Assembly: GCA_035495315.1 (NCBI GenBank)
Contig: DATJGF010000241.1
Coordinates: 1 to 64,000, forward strand
Reading direction: 5' to 3'
DNA length: 64,000 nt
From: DATJGF01 sp035495315
GTDB lineage: Bacteria > Verrucomicrobiota > Verrucomicrobiia > Limisphaerales > UBA8199
The stretch's first letter is position 1, and each line of letters opens with the position of its first letter. Both the position numbers and the translations under genes were made by a program. This document shows, piece by piece, positions 9,701-17,666 of the stretch. The notes beneath the pieces are model-generated. The model ran no database searches and was not told where the DNA came from. It saw only the letters and a program-made list of their open reading frames with translations.

Positions 9701-10124
9701 GCGCGTCGGCAACCCCATCTGGAACATGCAATATGCCTTCCGTGGCCATATGGTCGCCTTGTGTGACGAAGGGACCGCTTCCGACGGCGAGGCCTTCAGC
9801 GAGGGATTTAAACGCCTCGGCCTCGGCAAGGTCATAGGTACTCGCACCTGGGGCGGTGAGATCTGGCTCTCCTTCGATAATTGGCTGGTCGATCGCGGCA
9901 TCGCCTCCGCCGCTGAAGTCGGTGTCTATGGTCCCGAAGGCAAATGGCTCATCGAAGGCCACGGCGTCGACCCCGACATCGTCGTCGACAATCTCCCGCA
10001 CGCGACGTTCCTCGGCGACGACGCCCAGTTAAAAGCCGCCGTCGATCATTTGCTCGAACAGATCCGAATTAACCCGGTGCCCATTCCTCCAGCCCCCAGT
10101 TGCCCCGTGATGGTGGAGAAGTGA
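6744..10124 (+). CDS. Tricorn-like S41 family peptidase, exported
   Basis: The 1,126-residue protein starts with a signal peptide (MLHTRGLLLPSVFTWLVATT...). Several WD40/PD40-like propeller blades follow ('AFSPDGKWLAYSAQ', 'RWSPDSQYLAYV', 'PFWSPDGKWIYLLSE'), then a PDZ-like region and a C-terminal S41 protease domain. Likely tricorn active-site residues are His787 in 'GELSALH', the nucleophile Ser1013 in 'TASDGE' and Glu1071 in 'IEGHGVDPD'. The residue before His787 is Leu where archaeal tricorn has Ser. A lysine/aspartate repeat lies between the second propeller blades and the core domain at about residues 553-580. The role is probably degradation of peptides in the periplasm. Confidence 0.88.
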   Translation: MLHTRGLLLPSVFTWLVATTTVLAAEDLPPIDGYYRHPAIHGETIVFTAEGDLWRVGLKGGTAERLTSHLGEESSAAFSPDGKWLAYSAQYEGPTEVYLMPSSCGLPKRLTFEGAYVRVVGWTPDGKILFTTVQHSTLPDWQLATLDPNTSAITLLPLSQANEGVFEPTGKTLYFTRLAFQGSSTKRYKGGTAQHLWKFTLDAPEAVPLTADFTGTSKCPMWWQDRVYFLTDRDGTMNIWSMNRDGLELRQHTHHRGWDVKGASLSEGRIAYQAGADLRVYEIASNKDSQVPIRLASDFDQERERWVKKPIEYLTGTALSRDGDRVALTARGQVFVAPAGQGRFVQATRDPNTRFREARFLPDGKSLIALSDRSGELEFEKIPANGVGQPEQLTKDGKVFRMDPLPSPDGKWVVYQDKNLELWLLNLDDKTNRRIAQSKVGQFGDFRWSPDSQYLAYVAAAANLYAQIQIYHVKDSTTTSLTSDRVNSFSPFWSPDGKWIYLLSERHIESVVRSPWGPRAPEPFYNESVKLYMVSLLKDGRSPFEPKDELHPGDKDKDKDKDKDKDKDKEKEKGKEEKAEQKSEESSQVAKSGGEKTKLAATAGETNKTVEVKIDWDGIEGRIFEVPVAPGNYKQLTVNEKYVYCLEQGIDEDAKPKLRALEITNEDPKLKTVLEEIKDYQLSDDGKKLLIAKGDDLYIVAATAEIKLEKSVDLKNWTFPVNPRHEWQQMFVEAWRLMRDYFYDRNMHGVDWPAMRDKYLPLATRVTDRAELSDLIADMVGELSALHIFVVGGDFREGSDQIKSAGLGARLVRDEAQRGYRVDHIYKSELDYPERWSPLARPTVNIDEGSVLLAINGVSTLSVTDPSSLLRNQAGRQVLLSVKTPQTNAPKDIIAVPVALEKEFDLRYDDWEYTRRQKVEEWGKGQIGYVHLRAMGANDIAAWARNYYPIFNRQGLIVDVRHNHGGNIDSWILGKLLRKAWFYWQPRVGNPIWNMQYAFRGHMVALCDEGTASDGEAFSEGFKRLGLGKVIGTRTWGGEIWLSFDNWLVDRGIASAAEVGVYGPEGKWLIEGHGVDPDIVVDNLPHATFLGDDAQLKAAVDHLLEQIRINPVPIPPAPSCPVMVEK
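8403..8460 (+). repeat. Asp-Lys codon repeat inside the tricorn-like gene
   Basis: Imperfect tandem copies of a six-base GAYAAR unit encode alternating Asp-Lys (later Glu-Lys) residues. It is a low-complexity, strongly charged linker, prone to length change by slippage. Confidence 0.85.
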
Positions 10125-10137
10125 ACCGCCGTATCTC

Positions 10138-10182
10138 GTAGCGCAGAGTTTCACTCTGCCGTACCGCAGACTTTCAGTCTGC
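10138..10182 (+). repeat. Bipartite hairpin repeat, copy 1
   Basis: GTAGC is followed by a 7-bp stem with a 3-base loop (GCAGAGT-TTC-ACTCTGC), a short GTA-containing spacer and a second 7-bp stem-loop (GCAGACT-TTC-AGTCTGC). It shares this architecture with the elements at 20371, 20552 and 30491. It lies in the gap after the tricorn-like gene. Confidence 0.8.
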
Positions 10183-10365
10183 ACAAGGCCACGACTTTCC
10201 GCGTGCGTCTGACCATTTCAGTCGGAGCTATCGACACCAGATTCACGGATTCTGACGATCTCAGCCTCCAGGGAGGTTTATTAGATACATTAGGCACACT
10301 AAAATATCTGCTCACTTTTGTTGTGCGCTTTTCATCGCCGGCGCACATATCCTTTATGAAGTCAG

Positions 10366-12030
10366 ATGCATGACGACAAAGAACTTCTGCGGCAGTACGT
10401 GCAAGAACGCTCCGAAGGCGCTTTTACCCAACTGGTCGCTGAGCACCTGAACCTGGTCTATTCGGCCGCTCTACGGCAGACGAATGGGGATCGGGCCCTG
10501 GCGGAGGACCTTTCGCAGGCGGTGTTCACGGAATTGGCGCGCAAATCGATCAGGCTCCTGGCCCATCCATCACTGGCCGGATGGCTGTACACCACCGTGC
10601 GCCTGTTGGCTGCCAACCTGCGGCGCACCGAGCAACGCCGGAAGTGCCGCGAAGTGGAGGCCCAGAGAATGAATGAGCTGTTAGCTGAGGAGGCGCCGGA
10701 CCAGGTTTGGCAGCAGGTCCGTCCGGTGCTGGACGACGCGCTGCACCAGTTGCATGAAGCTGAGCGAACGGCACTGGTCTTGCGGTTCCTCGAGAACCGG
10801 AGTTTGCGCGAAGTCGGGATCGCCCTTGGGCTGAAGGAAAATGCCGCCCGAATGCGTGTGGACCGGGCGCTGGACAAGTTGCGTGAGCTGCTCGCGCGGC
10901 GCGGCATCACTTCAACCGTTGCCGGGCTGGCTGCGGCCTTGACCCTCGGCGTAGTCACTCCGGCGCCTGAGGCTTTGGCGGCGACTATCGCCAGCTCAGC
11001 TTTGGCGGGCGGAGTCGCTGCCGGTTCGACGACGATAACTCTCATCAAGCTTATGACTACTTCCAAAGCCACCCTGATCGGCACCCTGGTTGTTGCCGGC
11101 ATTGCGACACCGGCTTGGCAACAGACTCGCCTGCAACATGTCCGGTCCGAGAATGCACAACTCCGCGCCCATGAAGCGGACGTGGCCGGGCAAAAAAATG
11201 AACTTGCCTCCTTGCGTGGTGAAATCGAGCGCCTCCGTAAGGTCGAGGCAGACCAGGCCGACCTGGCACGCTTGAGGCAATGGCAGGCGCAAACCGAGCC
11301 GGAGTTGCTCCGCTTGCGCGGGATGGCCGGTGTGGCGCGACGCGCAAATGCCGAGGCCGAAACCCTTCGCGCGCAACTCACCCGGCAGTCAATCGAGCCC
11401 GGAACCAATCCCATATCCGGCGCGATGGCCGACGCGATGAAACTGGCGATGCAGCAACAAATCGAGGGCCGGTTGTCCCGCCTGAAGGCGAACGTGAACC
11501 TTACTCCTGAGCAGGAGCAGGCTGCCCGTGAAACTCTGACGCGACAGGCGGAGGCGATGTCCGCCGGAATGCAGCAGGCCTTTTCGGGGAAATTGGACAA
11601 AGACGAGTTGGCCCGGCTGGGCAAGCGCGCGGGCAATCCGGACGAGCAAATCAAAGCGCTCCTGACGGAGGAACAGAAGGCCGCCTATCCAAACTATCAA
11701 CAGGAGGAAGCGGCCTATAATGCGCGAATGGCTGCCAATTCCGAACTGATGCAACTGCAGGCCATCGTGGGCCTAAATTCCGACCAACAGGATCGAGCTT
11801 TTGCCGCATTGTACGACGTTAACTTCAATCAACTGACCGGCAACGCCAAGCCCCCGCCTTCGACCAACCAGGCTGAAGTGATGCAATGGACTCTGGACCA
11901 AAAGGCCAAGGCCCTCGAGCCCATTTTGACCCCCGCGCAATTGGAAAACTATCAGCAACAGCAAGCGATTCAGGCCAAACTGGCCAAGGATATCTGGAGC
12001 AAAATGCAAGCCCCTGCCGGTCCGAAATAA
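10366..12030 (+). CDS. ECF-type sigma factor fused to a membrane segment and LTxxQ-type C-terminal region
   Basis: Residues about 10-85 are sigma region 2 ('HLNLVYSAALRQ', 'AEDLSQAVFTELARK', 'GWLYTTVRL') and about 120-175 are region 4 ('ERTALVLRFLENRSLREVG...KENAARMRVDRALDKLRE'). An Ala-rich segment follows, then a probable transmembrane helix at about 236-250 (TLIGTLVVAGIATPAW), a coiled coil at about 255-310, and a helical tail with LTxxQ-like motifs ('LTPEQEQAARE', 'LTEEQKAAY', 'LTPAQLENY'). Such motifs are known from Spy/CpxP-type periplasmic proteins. I infer a membrane-tethered sigma factor with a sensor outside the cytoplasm. It lies about 220 bp upstream of a second such gene. Confidence 0.8.
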   Translation: MHDDKELLRQYVQERSEGAFTQLVAEHLNLVYSAALRQTNGDRALAEDLSQAVFTELARKSIRLLAHPSLAGWLYTTVRLLAANLRRTEQRRKCREVEAQRMNELLAEEAPDQVWQQVRPVLDDALHQLHEAERTALVLRFLENRSLREVGIALGLKENAARMRVDRALDKLRELLARRGITSTVAGLAAALTLGVVTPAPEALAATIASSALAGGVAAGSTTITLIKLMTTSKATLIGTLVVAGIATPAWQQTRLQHVRSENAQLRAHEADVAGQKNELASLRGEIERLRKVEADQADLARLRQWQAQTEPELLRLRGMAGVARRANAEAETLRAQLTRQSIEPGTNPISGAMADAMKLAMQQQIEGRLSRLKANVNLTPEQEQAARETLTRQAEAMSAGMQQAFSGKLDKDELARLGKRAGNPDEQIKALLTEEQKAAYPNYQQEEAAYNARMAANSELMQLQAIVGLNSDQQDRAFAALYDVNFNQLTGNAKPPPSTNQAEVMQWTLDQKAKALEPILTPAQLENYQQQQAIQAKLAKDIWSKMQAPAGPK

Positions 12031-12254
12031 CTCGACACGGATCATCGCGCGGGCCCCCCACCGCACGCCCGCGACACCGCATCCGGCAACTATATCGCGC
12101 TCGGCGAACAGTGGCCGGTCTGAAGCTCTCTATTAGTCCAAACCTCGAAATGAAAAGAGCGGAAAGCGCTTGCCTCAGTGCACGCTATTTGTCCAGCGTC
12201 AAGACCCAGCAGTTTTTTGTTACTTTTTCAGTTCGGCGTGGATGTATAAATGGA

Positions 12255-13400
12255 ATGATGATCGATGACATCAACCTCGTGCGACAGTACGCACGATGCA
12301 AATCCGAGGAGGCCTTCGCCACCCTCGTGTCGCGGCATGTCAACTTGGTCTATTCCGTCGCGTTGCGCCATGTGCGCGACACACACCTGGCCGAGGAGGT
12401 GACCCAAACCGTCTTCATCATTTTGGCGCGTAAGGCCGGTTCGCTCGGTTCCAAAACAGTGGTCTCCGGCTGGCTTTACCGTACCACACGATATGCTGCC
12501 GCCAAAGCATTGACCCTGCGGCGGCGCCGTCAGGATCGGGAACAGGCCTATATGCTATCGCAATTGAACGAAACCGAAGCCGATTCCTGGAGGGAAATTG
12601 AGCCCCTGTTGGAAACGGCTATTGGCCAGCTCGGAGAAAAAGATCAGAACGCTCTAGTGCTGCGATTTTTTGAAGACCGGAGCTTCAAGGAGATCAGCTC
12701 CGCCTTGGGCACCACTGAAGCGGGCGCCAAGATGCGGGTGAATCGAGCGTTGGAGAAACTGCGGGTGTTGTTTACAAAACGCGGGCTGACGCTTTCGGCT
12801 GCCGCAATTGCCGCAGCGATCTCGGCCCATTCCGTTCAAGCCGCCCCAATTGGGCTGGCGACTTCCGCCACTGTCGCCGCCGTCAAGGGAGCGACTGTAA
12901 CCACCTCAACTTTAACCTTAATTGAAACGACCTTGAAAGTTATGGCATGGACGAAACTTAAAACCGCAGTTGTGGTCGGCGCTATTGCGCTTGTGGCCGC
13001 CGGCAGCGCGACCGTCACCCTACAGCAGGCCAAGGCCAGGGCCGAATCCCCAAGCTTCGCCTTTGCCGGCTATGCTACCCCTGAAGCGTCAGTCCAATCG
13101 ATGCTTTGGGCGGGCAGTCGTGGAGATTTCAAGGGCTTCCTGGCCGCTTGCACCTCCGAACAGGCGAAACGGTTCGAGAGCAAAATGGCCGGGAAATCAG
13201 ACGAAGAGATCAGTCGCGACGCGAAGGCCTGGGCCAATGCCCTCAAGGGGTACAAGATTACACAGAAGGAGGTCATCTCCGACAGTGAAGTTCACCTGCA
13301 CATTCATGCCACACCTTCCGCCGACGGGCTCCATAGCGGTAAAGTCATTGTCGTCATGCAAAAAATCGGCAACGACTGGAAACAGGAAGGCGACCTGTGA
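12255..13400 (+). CDS. ECF-type sigma factor with membrane segment and NTF2-like C-terminal domain
   Basis: The frame is open from 11886, but sigma region 2 starts right after the double ATG at 12255/12258 ('MIDDINLVRQYARCKSEEAF'), so I start there (381 residues). Region 2 is at about residues 10-85 and region 4 at about 115-172 ('ALVLRFFEDRSFKEISSALG'). A hydrophobic helix lies at about 236-256 (LKTAVVVGAIALVAAGSATV). The C-terminal 110 residues ('TPEASVQSMLWAGSRGDFKG ... VVMQKIGNDWKQEG') resemble a small NTF2/DUF4878-like domain, unlike the LTxxQ tails of the other two fusions. The pseudopilin gene starts 4 bp after its stop. Confidence 0.78.
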   Translation: MMIDDINLVRQYARCKSEEAFATLVSRHVNLVYSVALRHVRDTHLAEEVTQTVFIILARKAGSLGSKTVVSGWLYRTTRYAAAKALTLRRRRQDREQAYMLSQLNETEADSWREIEPLLETAIGQLGEKDQNALVLRFFEDRSFKEISSALGTTEAGAKMRVNRALEKLRVLFTKRGLTLSAAAIAAAISAHSVQAAPIGLATSATVAAVKGATVTTSTLTLIETTLKVMAWTKLKTAVVVGAIALVAAGSATVTLQQAKARAESPSFAFAGYATPEASVQSMLWAGSRGDFKGFLAACTSEQAKRFESKMAGKSDEEISRDAKAWANALKGYKITQKEVISDSEVHLHIHATPSADGLHSGKVIVVMQKIGNDWKQEGDL

Positions 13401-13404
13401 TGCG

Positions 13405-14070
13405 ATGGCGGATGTTATGAAGTACCAACGCGCTTTTACTCTGGTCGAACTGCTGGTGGTCATCGCCATTATTGGAATCCTTTCTGCGTTGCTGCTGCCT
13501 GCCCTCAGCCAAGCCAAAGAGAAAGCGCGCCGCACCGCCTGCTGCAACAATCTCCGCCAGGTCAACATCGCAATTCGGCAGTATGCGGACGACTGGGAAG
13601 ACGTTTTGCCTGTTCTTCCCGATCCCAATCCTTATCCCAATGGTGTCGGTGCCTATTACAAGCAACTCGTAAAGGGCTATCTCAGTCTAACTGGCCCGGC
13701 CTCTCCAACTGAAAAAGTATTCACCTGCCCCTCTGACCGACTCCTGCAAACTCAAATCGGGCACGCCTTCACCAGCTATACCTTCAATGGTTTTGAAGTT
13801 GGGCCGGGAGCTATCGGTCGCATCACCGGTCAGAGGCTTAGTGCGATTAGAAATCCCGCCAAAGCAGTCATGGCCGGTGAATGGCCCGCGTTCTTCGGTG
13901 GTTCCTGGCATCCGGTCGTCAATGAAGATTATCCTAACGCCAGGGACATGCTCGCCTTCGTCGATGGGCACAGCGGCTTCACGCGGATTTATTGGGATGG
14001 AATTTCAGATTCTGATCCCTGCAGCTACGAGCCGCCGGTAGGCTACGAATATCGATGGGACGGTAATTAA
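13405..14070 (+). CDS. Prepilin-type pseudopilin (DUF1559-like)
   Basis: The frame is open from 12970, but the gene starts at ATG 13405 or 13417: 'MKYQRAFTLVELLVVIAIIG' is a class III prepilin signal cleaved and methylated at the Phe by PilD-type peptidases. The hydrophobic helix continues 'ILSALLLPALSQAKEKARRT', followed by conserved Cys residues and a C-terminal 'FVDGHSGF' element, as in the large pseudopilin families of Verrucomicrobia and Planctomycetes. Total about 221 residues. It starts 4 bp after the sigma-fusion gene and is probably co-transcribed with it. Its role would be in a type II secretion or pilus-like machine. Confidence 0.85.
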   Translation: MADVMKYQRAFTLVELLVVIAIIGILSALLLPALSQAKEKARRTACCNNLRQVNIAIRQYADDWEDVLPVLPDPNPYPNGVGAYYKQLVKGYLSLTGPASPTEKVFTCPSDRLLQTQIGHAFTSYTFNGFEVGPGAIGRITGQRLSAIRNPAKAVMAGEWPAFFGGSWHPVVNEDYPNARDMLAFVDGHSGFTRIYWDGISDSDPCSYEPPVGYEYRWDGN

Positions 14071-14247
14071 GTTCGAGCCGACCGGCTTCCCGACCAATCA
14101 TTAAGAGTCTGGGACCTTCAATCCCGGCTTGTTGCTGTCACATGACTCGGGCATGTTTCTACCGGAAGCAATAACCAACACCAAATACGCAATGACTGGA
14201 CTCCTTTTCCTGTAGTACTCCACACTTGCCAAAACCAAGAAACTAAT

Positions 14248-14832
14248 ATGCGAAACAAAACATTGTCGGGATTAACCGCCGCGACGTTCTTGCTGCTATC
14301 ACACGCCAACGCGGCTGATAACTACAAAATCGACCCCGCCCACACCAGCGTCGGCTTCTCCGTCCGCCACATGGGCGTCAGCAACGTCAAAGGCCATTTC
14401 GACGAATTCGCCGGCTCGGTGGTGCTGGACAACGGCACCATCAAGGAAGCGACGGCCACCATCCAGGTCAAGAGCGTCAACACCGGCATTGAGAAGCGCG
14501 ATAATCACCTGCGCACGGCCGACTTCTTCGAGGCCGCCAAGTACCCCGAGATTACGTTCAAAAGCAAGCGTGTTGAAAAGAGCGGTGACCAGACCGTCTT
14601 GATTGGCGATTTCACCATGCGCGGCGTGACCAAGGAACTGCGCGTGCCAGTCACGGTAAGTGGCCCGATAAAAGACCCACAGGGAAACTCCCGCATTGGG
14701 CTTGAAGCAAAGACCACGGTAAATCGCAAGGATTACGGGATGAAGTTCAATGCCGTTATGGAAACCGGCGGCGTGATGGTAGGCGAAGAGGTCACCATTG
14801 AAATCAATGCCGAGGCCGTCAAGAGTGCCTGA
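14248..14832 (+). CDS. YceI family protein
   Basis: The 194-residue protein has a signal peptide ending near 'SHANAADN'. It then shows the YceI lipocalin-like signature: 'YKIDPAHTSVGFSVRHMGVS', 'GHFDEFAGSVVLD', 'HLRTADFFEAAKYPEITFKS' and 'KDYGMKF'. YceI proteins are periplasmic and bind polyisoprenoid or amphiphilic ligands. Length is normal for the family. It appears to be a single-gene unit with about 180 bp of upstream non-coding sequence. Confidence 0.92.
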   Translation: MRNKTLSGLTAATFLLLSHANAADNYKIDPAHTSVGFSVRHMGVSNVKGHFDEFAGSVVLDNGTIKEATATIQVKSVNTGIEKRDNHLRTADFFEAAKYPEITFKSKRVEKSGDQTVLIGDFTMRGVTKELRVPVTVSGPIKDPQGNSRIGLEAKTTVNRKDYGMKFNAVMETGGVMVGEEVTIEINAEAVKSA

Positions 14833-14936
14833 AGCGGTTGCCTCCTCGGACCGGAACCAAGGGCTCCACTTTGTCGCGAATAGGAACAGACCAAAGTTCA
14901 CGGGCTTGTGCCCTTTGGCTTTGGTTCATCAATCAG

Positions 14937-16505
14937 GTGAACATTAAACAGCGAATTCTTCACGCAGCTTTGGTCGTGTTGCCTTTGGTCCAAGCCGAGC
15001 TCATGTCCGCCGCCGTCACCGCACCCAGCAGCCCGGTTGTGGTGACAGTGGATTGCGCCAAGGTCGTCAACACGTTGCGTGGCGGCTTGGGGGCGTCCTG
15101 GCACGCGATGGAAACGCCGATCCCCTACGGGGTCAAACATCCGGTCTTCACCAGCCACAGCCATGGTGGCAGCGGTTGGGGCGCCTATCCTCCGGCTGAG
15201 GATGAGCGGGCATGGCAGCAAATCTACCGGCATGCCAGTTGGCTGGGATTGGATTGGAACCGCGTCGAGATCGAGCAACGCGTTTATGAACCCGAGCGTG
15301 ACAGGTTCACTTTCGACAACTCGGAAATGCGCATCCTCTACCGCATCCTCGACTGGAATCAGAAGCACGACGCGGAGGTGTTTTTTCAGCAGATGTGGTG
15401 CAATGCCGCGTGGCTGGCCTACCCGGAGTTTCGCGACGATCCGGTGGGGCGTGTCCACAGCGCGCCGACTGATCTAAACGCGTTCGCCGACGGCTTGGCG
15501 ACGCTGATGGAGCATCTCATCAAAAAACGCAGCTACACCTGTATCAAGTGGCTTTGCATCAATAACGAGCCGGATGCAGACTTCTCGTGGTGGCAGGCCC
15601 CACCCAATAAGCCACTCTCGATCGGGCCGGGCCTGGCGGCGTTGCGCAAGGCGCTTGATCAGCGCGGGCTGGCCTTACCCTTGTCCGGCCCGGACACGAC
15701 CACCGGCTTCCCAGCCAATGTGCCCGGAGGCTATGATTACCTCCACCTGCTTGGGGCCTACGATTTTCATGATTACGGCGCCGACTTTGATGTGCGCTCC
15801 GAAGGACATATCACCAAGGAAGCGGACAACGCGGCGGTATGGGCACAGTTCGCGCACGCGCAAAACAAACCTTTGTTCCTGTCCGAGTTCGGCACGATGG
15901 CTTACGGCTGGTTGCCGGACAAGCCCGGCCCGAGCACCCCACCGTCGGTGCTGGCCGGCAGCGAATTGGTGCTTCGCCTGGCCACCGCCGGCGTCGACGG
16001 ATTCAACCGTTGGAGCTTCCTCAACCGCGGCGACCTCGACGGCCAGTGGCAACTCGTCGACACCTGGGACCGGGAGCGCAAGCGATTGCTCGCCGATTAC
16101 TCGCCCCATCCCAATAGCTACTTCTGCCTGGGCCTGCTCAGTCGTTTTACAGCCAAACATTCCGACGTACTGGGGACTCGTGTCGCCGAGGGCCAACTCG
16201 GCAAGTGGCAACGGGTTTTTTGCGCCGCCTTTCGCAGCCCTGCCGGGGAGCTGACGTTGGCCATTGTCAACGACGCATCCGCCGATTTTCAGTTGAAGTT
16301 GGTGGTGCAAGGCCTGCCCAAGGCCGCAATGTTCTATCGATATCGATACGGCGAAGCCGAATACGATCGGGCCGACGTGCATATCAACCCACAGCGTGAG
16401 TTTTCAACCGGCACTGGGACCGCCGAATGGCGGGACACGCTTCCCCAGCGCAGCTTGACCATCTACAGCACCTATAAACTGGAGCACGAGATGCCGGGTG
16501 TGTAG
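14937..16505 (+). CDS. Secreted clan GH-A-type glycoside hydrolase
   Basis: I choose the GTG at 14937, which gives a signal peptide ('VNIKQRILHAALVVLPLVQA'); the ORF itself extends to 14838. The fold looks like a (beta/alpha)8 glycosidase. 'CINNEPD' (E211 from this start) fits the acid/base position after beta-4, and 'LFLSEFGT' (E317) fits the nucleophile after beta-7. A C-terminal beta domain ('LTLAIVNDASADFQLKLVVQ') follows, as in GH30/GH39-like enzymes. The exact family and substrate are not clear. It lies just downstream of the YceI gene but looks functionally unrelated to it. Confidence 0.72.
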   Translation: MNIKQRILHAALVVLPLVQAELMSAAVTAPSSPVVVTVDCAKVVNTLRGGLGASWHAMETPIPYGVKHPVFTSHSHGGSGWGAYPPAEDERAWQQIYRHASWLGLDWNRVEIEQRVYEPERDRFTFDNSEMRILYRILDWNQKHDAEVFFQQMWCNAAWLAYPEFRDDPVGRVHSAPTDLNAFADGLATLMEHLIKKRSYTCIKWLCINNEPDADFSWWQAPPNKPLSIGPGLAALRKALDQRGLALPLSGPDTTTGFPANVPGGYDYLHLLGAYDFHDYGADFDVRSEGHITKEADNAAVWAQFAHAQNKPLFLSEFGTMAYGWLPDKPGPSTPPSVLAGSELVLRLATAGVDGFNRWSFLNRGDLDGQWQLVDTWDRERKRLLADYSPHPNSYFCLGLLSRFTAKHSDVLGTRVAEGQLGKWQRVFCAAFRSPAGELTLAIVNDASADFQLKLVVQGLPKAAMFYRYRYGEAEYDRADVHINPQREFSTGTGTAEWRDTLPQRSLTIYSTYKLEHEMPGV

Positions 16506-16583
16506 CGGGGGAGAACATTTCTGAGTCCGCTATGGTGATCCCGCTATCGCGCTTTCGATCGCTGTGCGCCGACACAAAACCCG

Positions 16584-17666
16584 ATGAACTGGAGATTAAT
16601 CAAAAGAATGCCGATTTGGAGCGTCGCGGTGCCTATTGTCGCCTGCGCCATCCTGGCAGTCAGTGGAGGCTCGCCGGGATGGCTTTTGCTCTCATGTGCA
16701 TCCGGTGCGCTGCTCGCTTCAGTAATAGCCGCAGTCCATCATGCCGAAGTTATAGCGCATCGAGTCGGCGAACCCTTCGGGACGCTGGTGCTCGCTCTCG
16801 CGATCACCGTCATCGAGGTGTCTCTCATCGTCTCGATGATGCGCTCCGCCGGCTCCGCGGCAAGTACGCTGGCCCGCGACACGGTGTTTGCGACCGTGAT
16901 GATTATCCTCAACGGCGTCGTCGGCCTCTGCCTGCTGACCGGTAGCCTGCGACACCACGTTCTGGTGTTCCGCGTGGAGGGAACCACCCCGGCACTCGCC
17001 GTCCTGGCCACCCTCACGACGCTGACGTTGGTGTTGCCAACGCTGACCACCTCGACCCCCGGACCAACGTTCAGCACTGCGCAGCTCATCTTTGCCGGTG
17101 TGGTTTCGCTCGTCCTCTACGCCGTATTCCTCTTCGTGCAAACTGCGCGTCATCGGGGCTTCTTCCTGCCCGAAGGTAGCGACTCCGAGGATGCGCACGC
17201 GGCTCCGCCTCCGGCGATTGCATGGTTCAGTGTGGCCCTGTTACTGCCTTCACTTGTCGCCGTCGTTGGTCTGGCCAAGGTGCTGGCTCCAAGTATCGAA
17301 CGTGTGGTCGAAGCGGCGGGAATGCCCCAGGAAGTCGTCGGCATCGCCATCGCCTTGCTTGTGTTGTTGCCCGAAACTTCGGCTGCCGTCAGGGCGGCCC
17401 TGCGCAACCGGATGCAAATCAGCTTTAATCTCGCGCTGGGCTCCGCCCTGGCTACCATCGGCTTGACGATCCCGGCAGTAGCCGTGACTTCTATTGCTCT
17501 CCAGTTCCCGCTCGCCTTGGGCCTGCCACCCAAAGAAGTCGCCCTGCTGGCATTGAGTCTCCTCCTTTCCTCGATGACCCTGGTCGGGGGCCGCGCCACC
17601 GTGCTCCAGGGGGCCGTGCATCTCGTCGTTTTCGTCGTGTTCCTCTTCCTGGCGATGATCCCATGA
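16584..17666 (+). CDS. chaA: Calcium/proton antiporter (ChaA-like)
   Basis: The 360-residue protein has about 11 hydrophobic helices arranged as two related halves, as in the Ca2+:cation antiporter superfamily. The first half carries the alpha-repeat signature 'HRVGEPFGTLVLALAITVIE'. The second half has the matching 'LVLLPETSAAVRAALRNRMQ' region. It should export Ca2+ (or Na+/K+) across the inner membrane in exchange for protons. An internal ATG at 16608 is a possible alternative start. It is co-oriented with its neighbours, with no clear operon partner. Confidence 0.85.
   Translation: MNWRLIKRMPIWSVAVPIVACAILAVSGGSPGWLLLSCASGALLASVIAAVHHAEVIAHRVGEPFGTLVLALAITVIEVSLIVSMMRSAGSAASTLARDTVFATVMIILNGVVGLCLLTGSLRHHVLVFRVEGTTPALAVLATLTTLTLVLPTLTTSTPGPTFSTAQLIFAGVVSLVLYAVFLFVQTARHRGFFLPEGSDSEDAHAAPPPAIAWFSVALLLPSLVAVVGLAKVLAPSIERVVEAAGMPQEVVGIAIALLVLLPETSAAVRAALRNRMQISFNLALGSALATIGLTIPAVAVTSIALQFPLALGLPPKEVALLALSLLLSSMTLVGGRATVLQGAVHLVVFVVFLFLAMIP

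Noticed and set aside
8517..10001. 494-residue reverse-strand ORF within the tricorn-like gene
   Set aside because: It is a shadow of the real coding frame, with no start context or recognisable domain, and the opposite strand has clear protease motifs.
10458..11654. 398-residue reverse ORF across the sigma fusion gene
   Set aside because: Arg/Ser/Cys-rich composition typical of an antisense reading of a high-GC gene, and the forward strand has sigma and coiled-coil motifs.
11886..12254. N-terminal extension of the second sigma fusion from 11886
   Set aside because: It overlaps the end of the first sigma fusion gene and a non-coding gap; sigma region 2 begins directly after ATG 12255.
12970..13404. 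N-terminal extension of the pseudopilin from 12970
   Set aside because: It overlaps the sigma fusion in another frame; the prepilin signal starts at 13405/13417.
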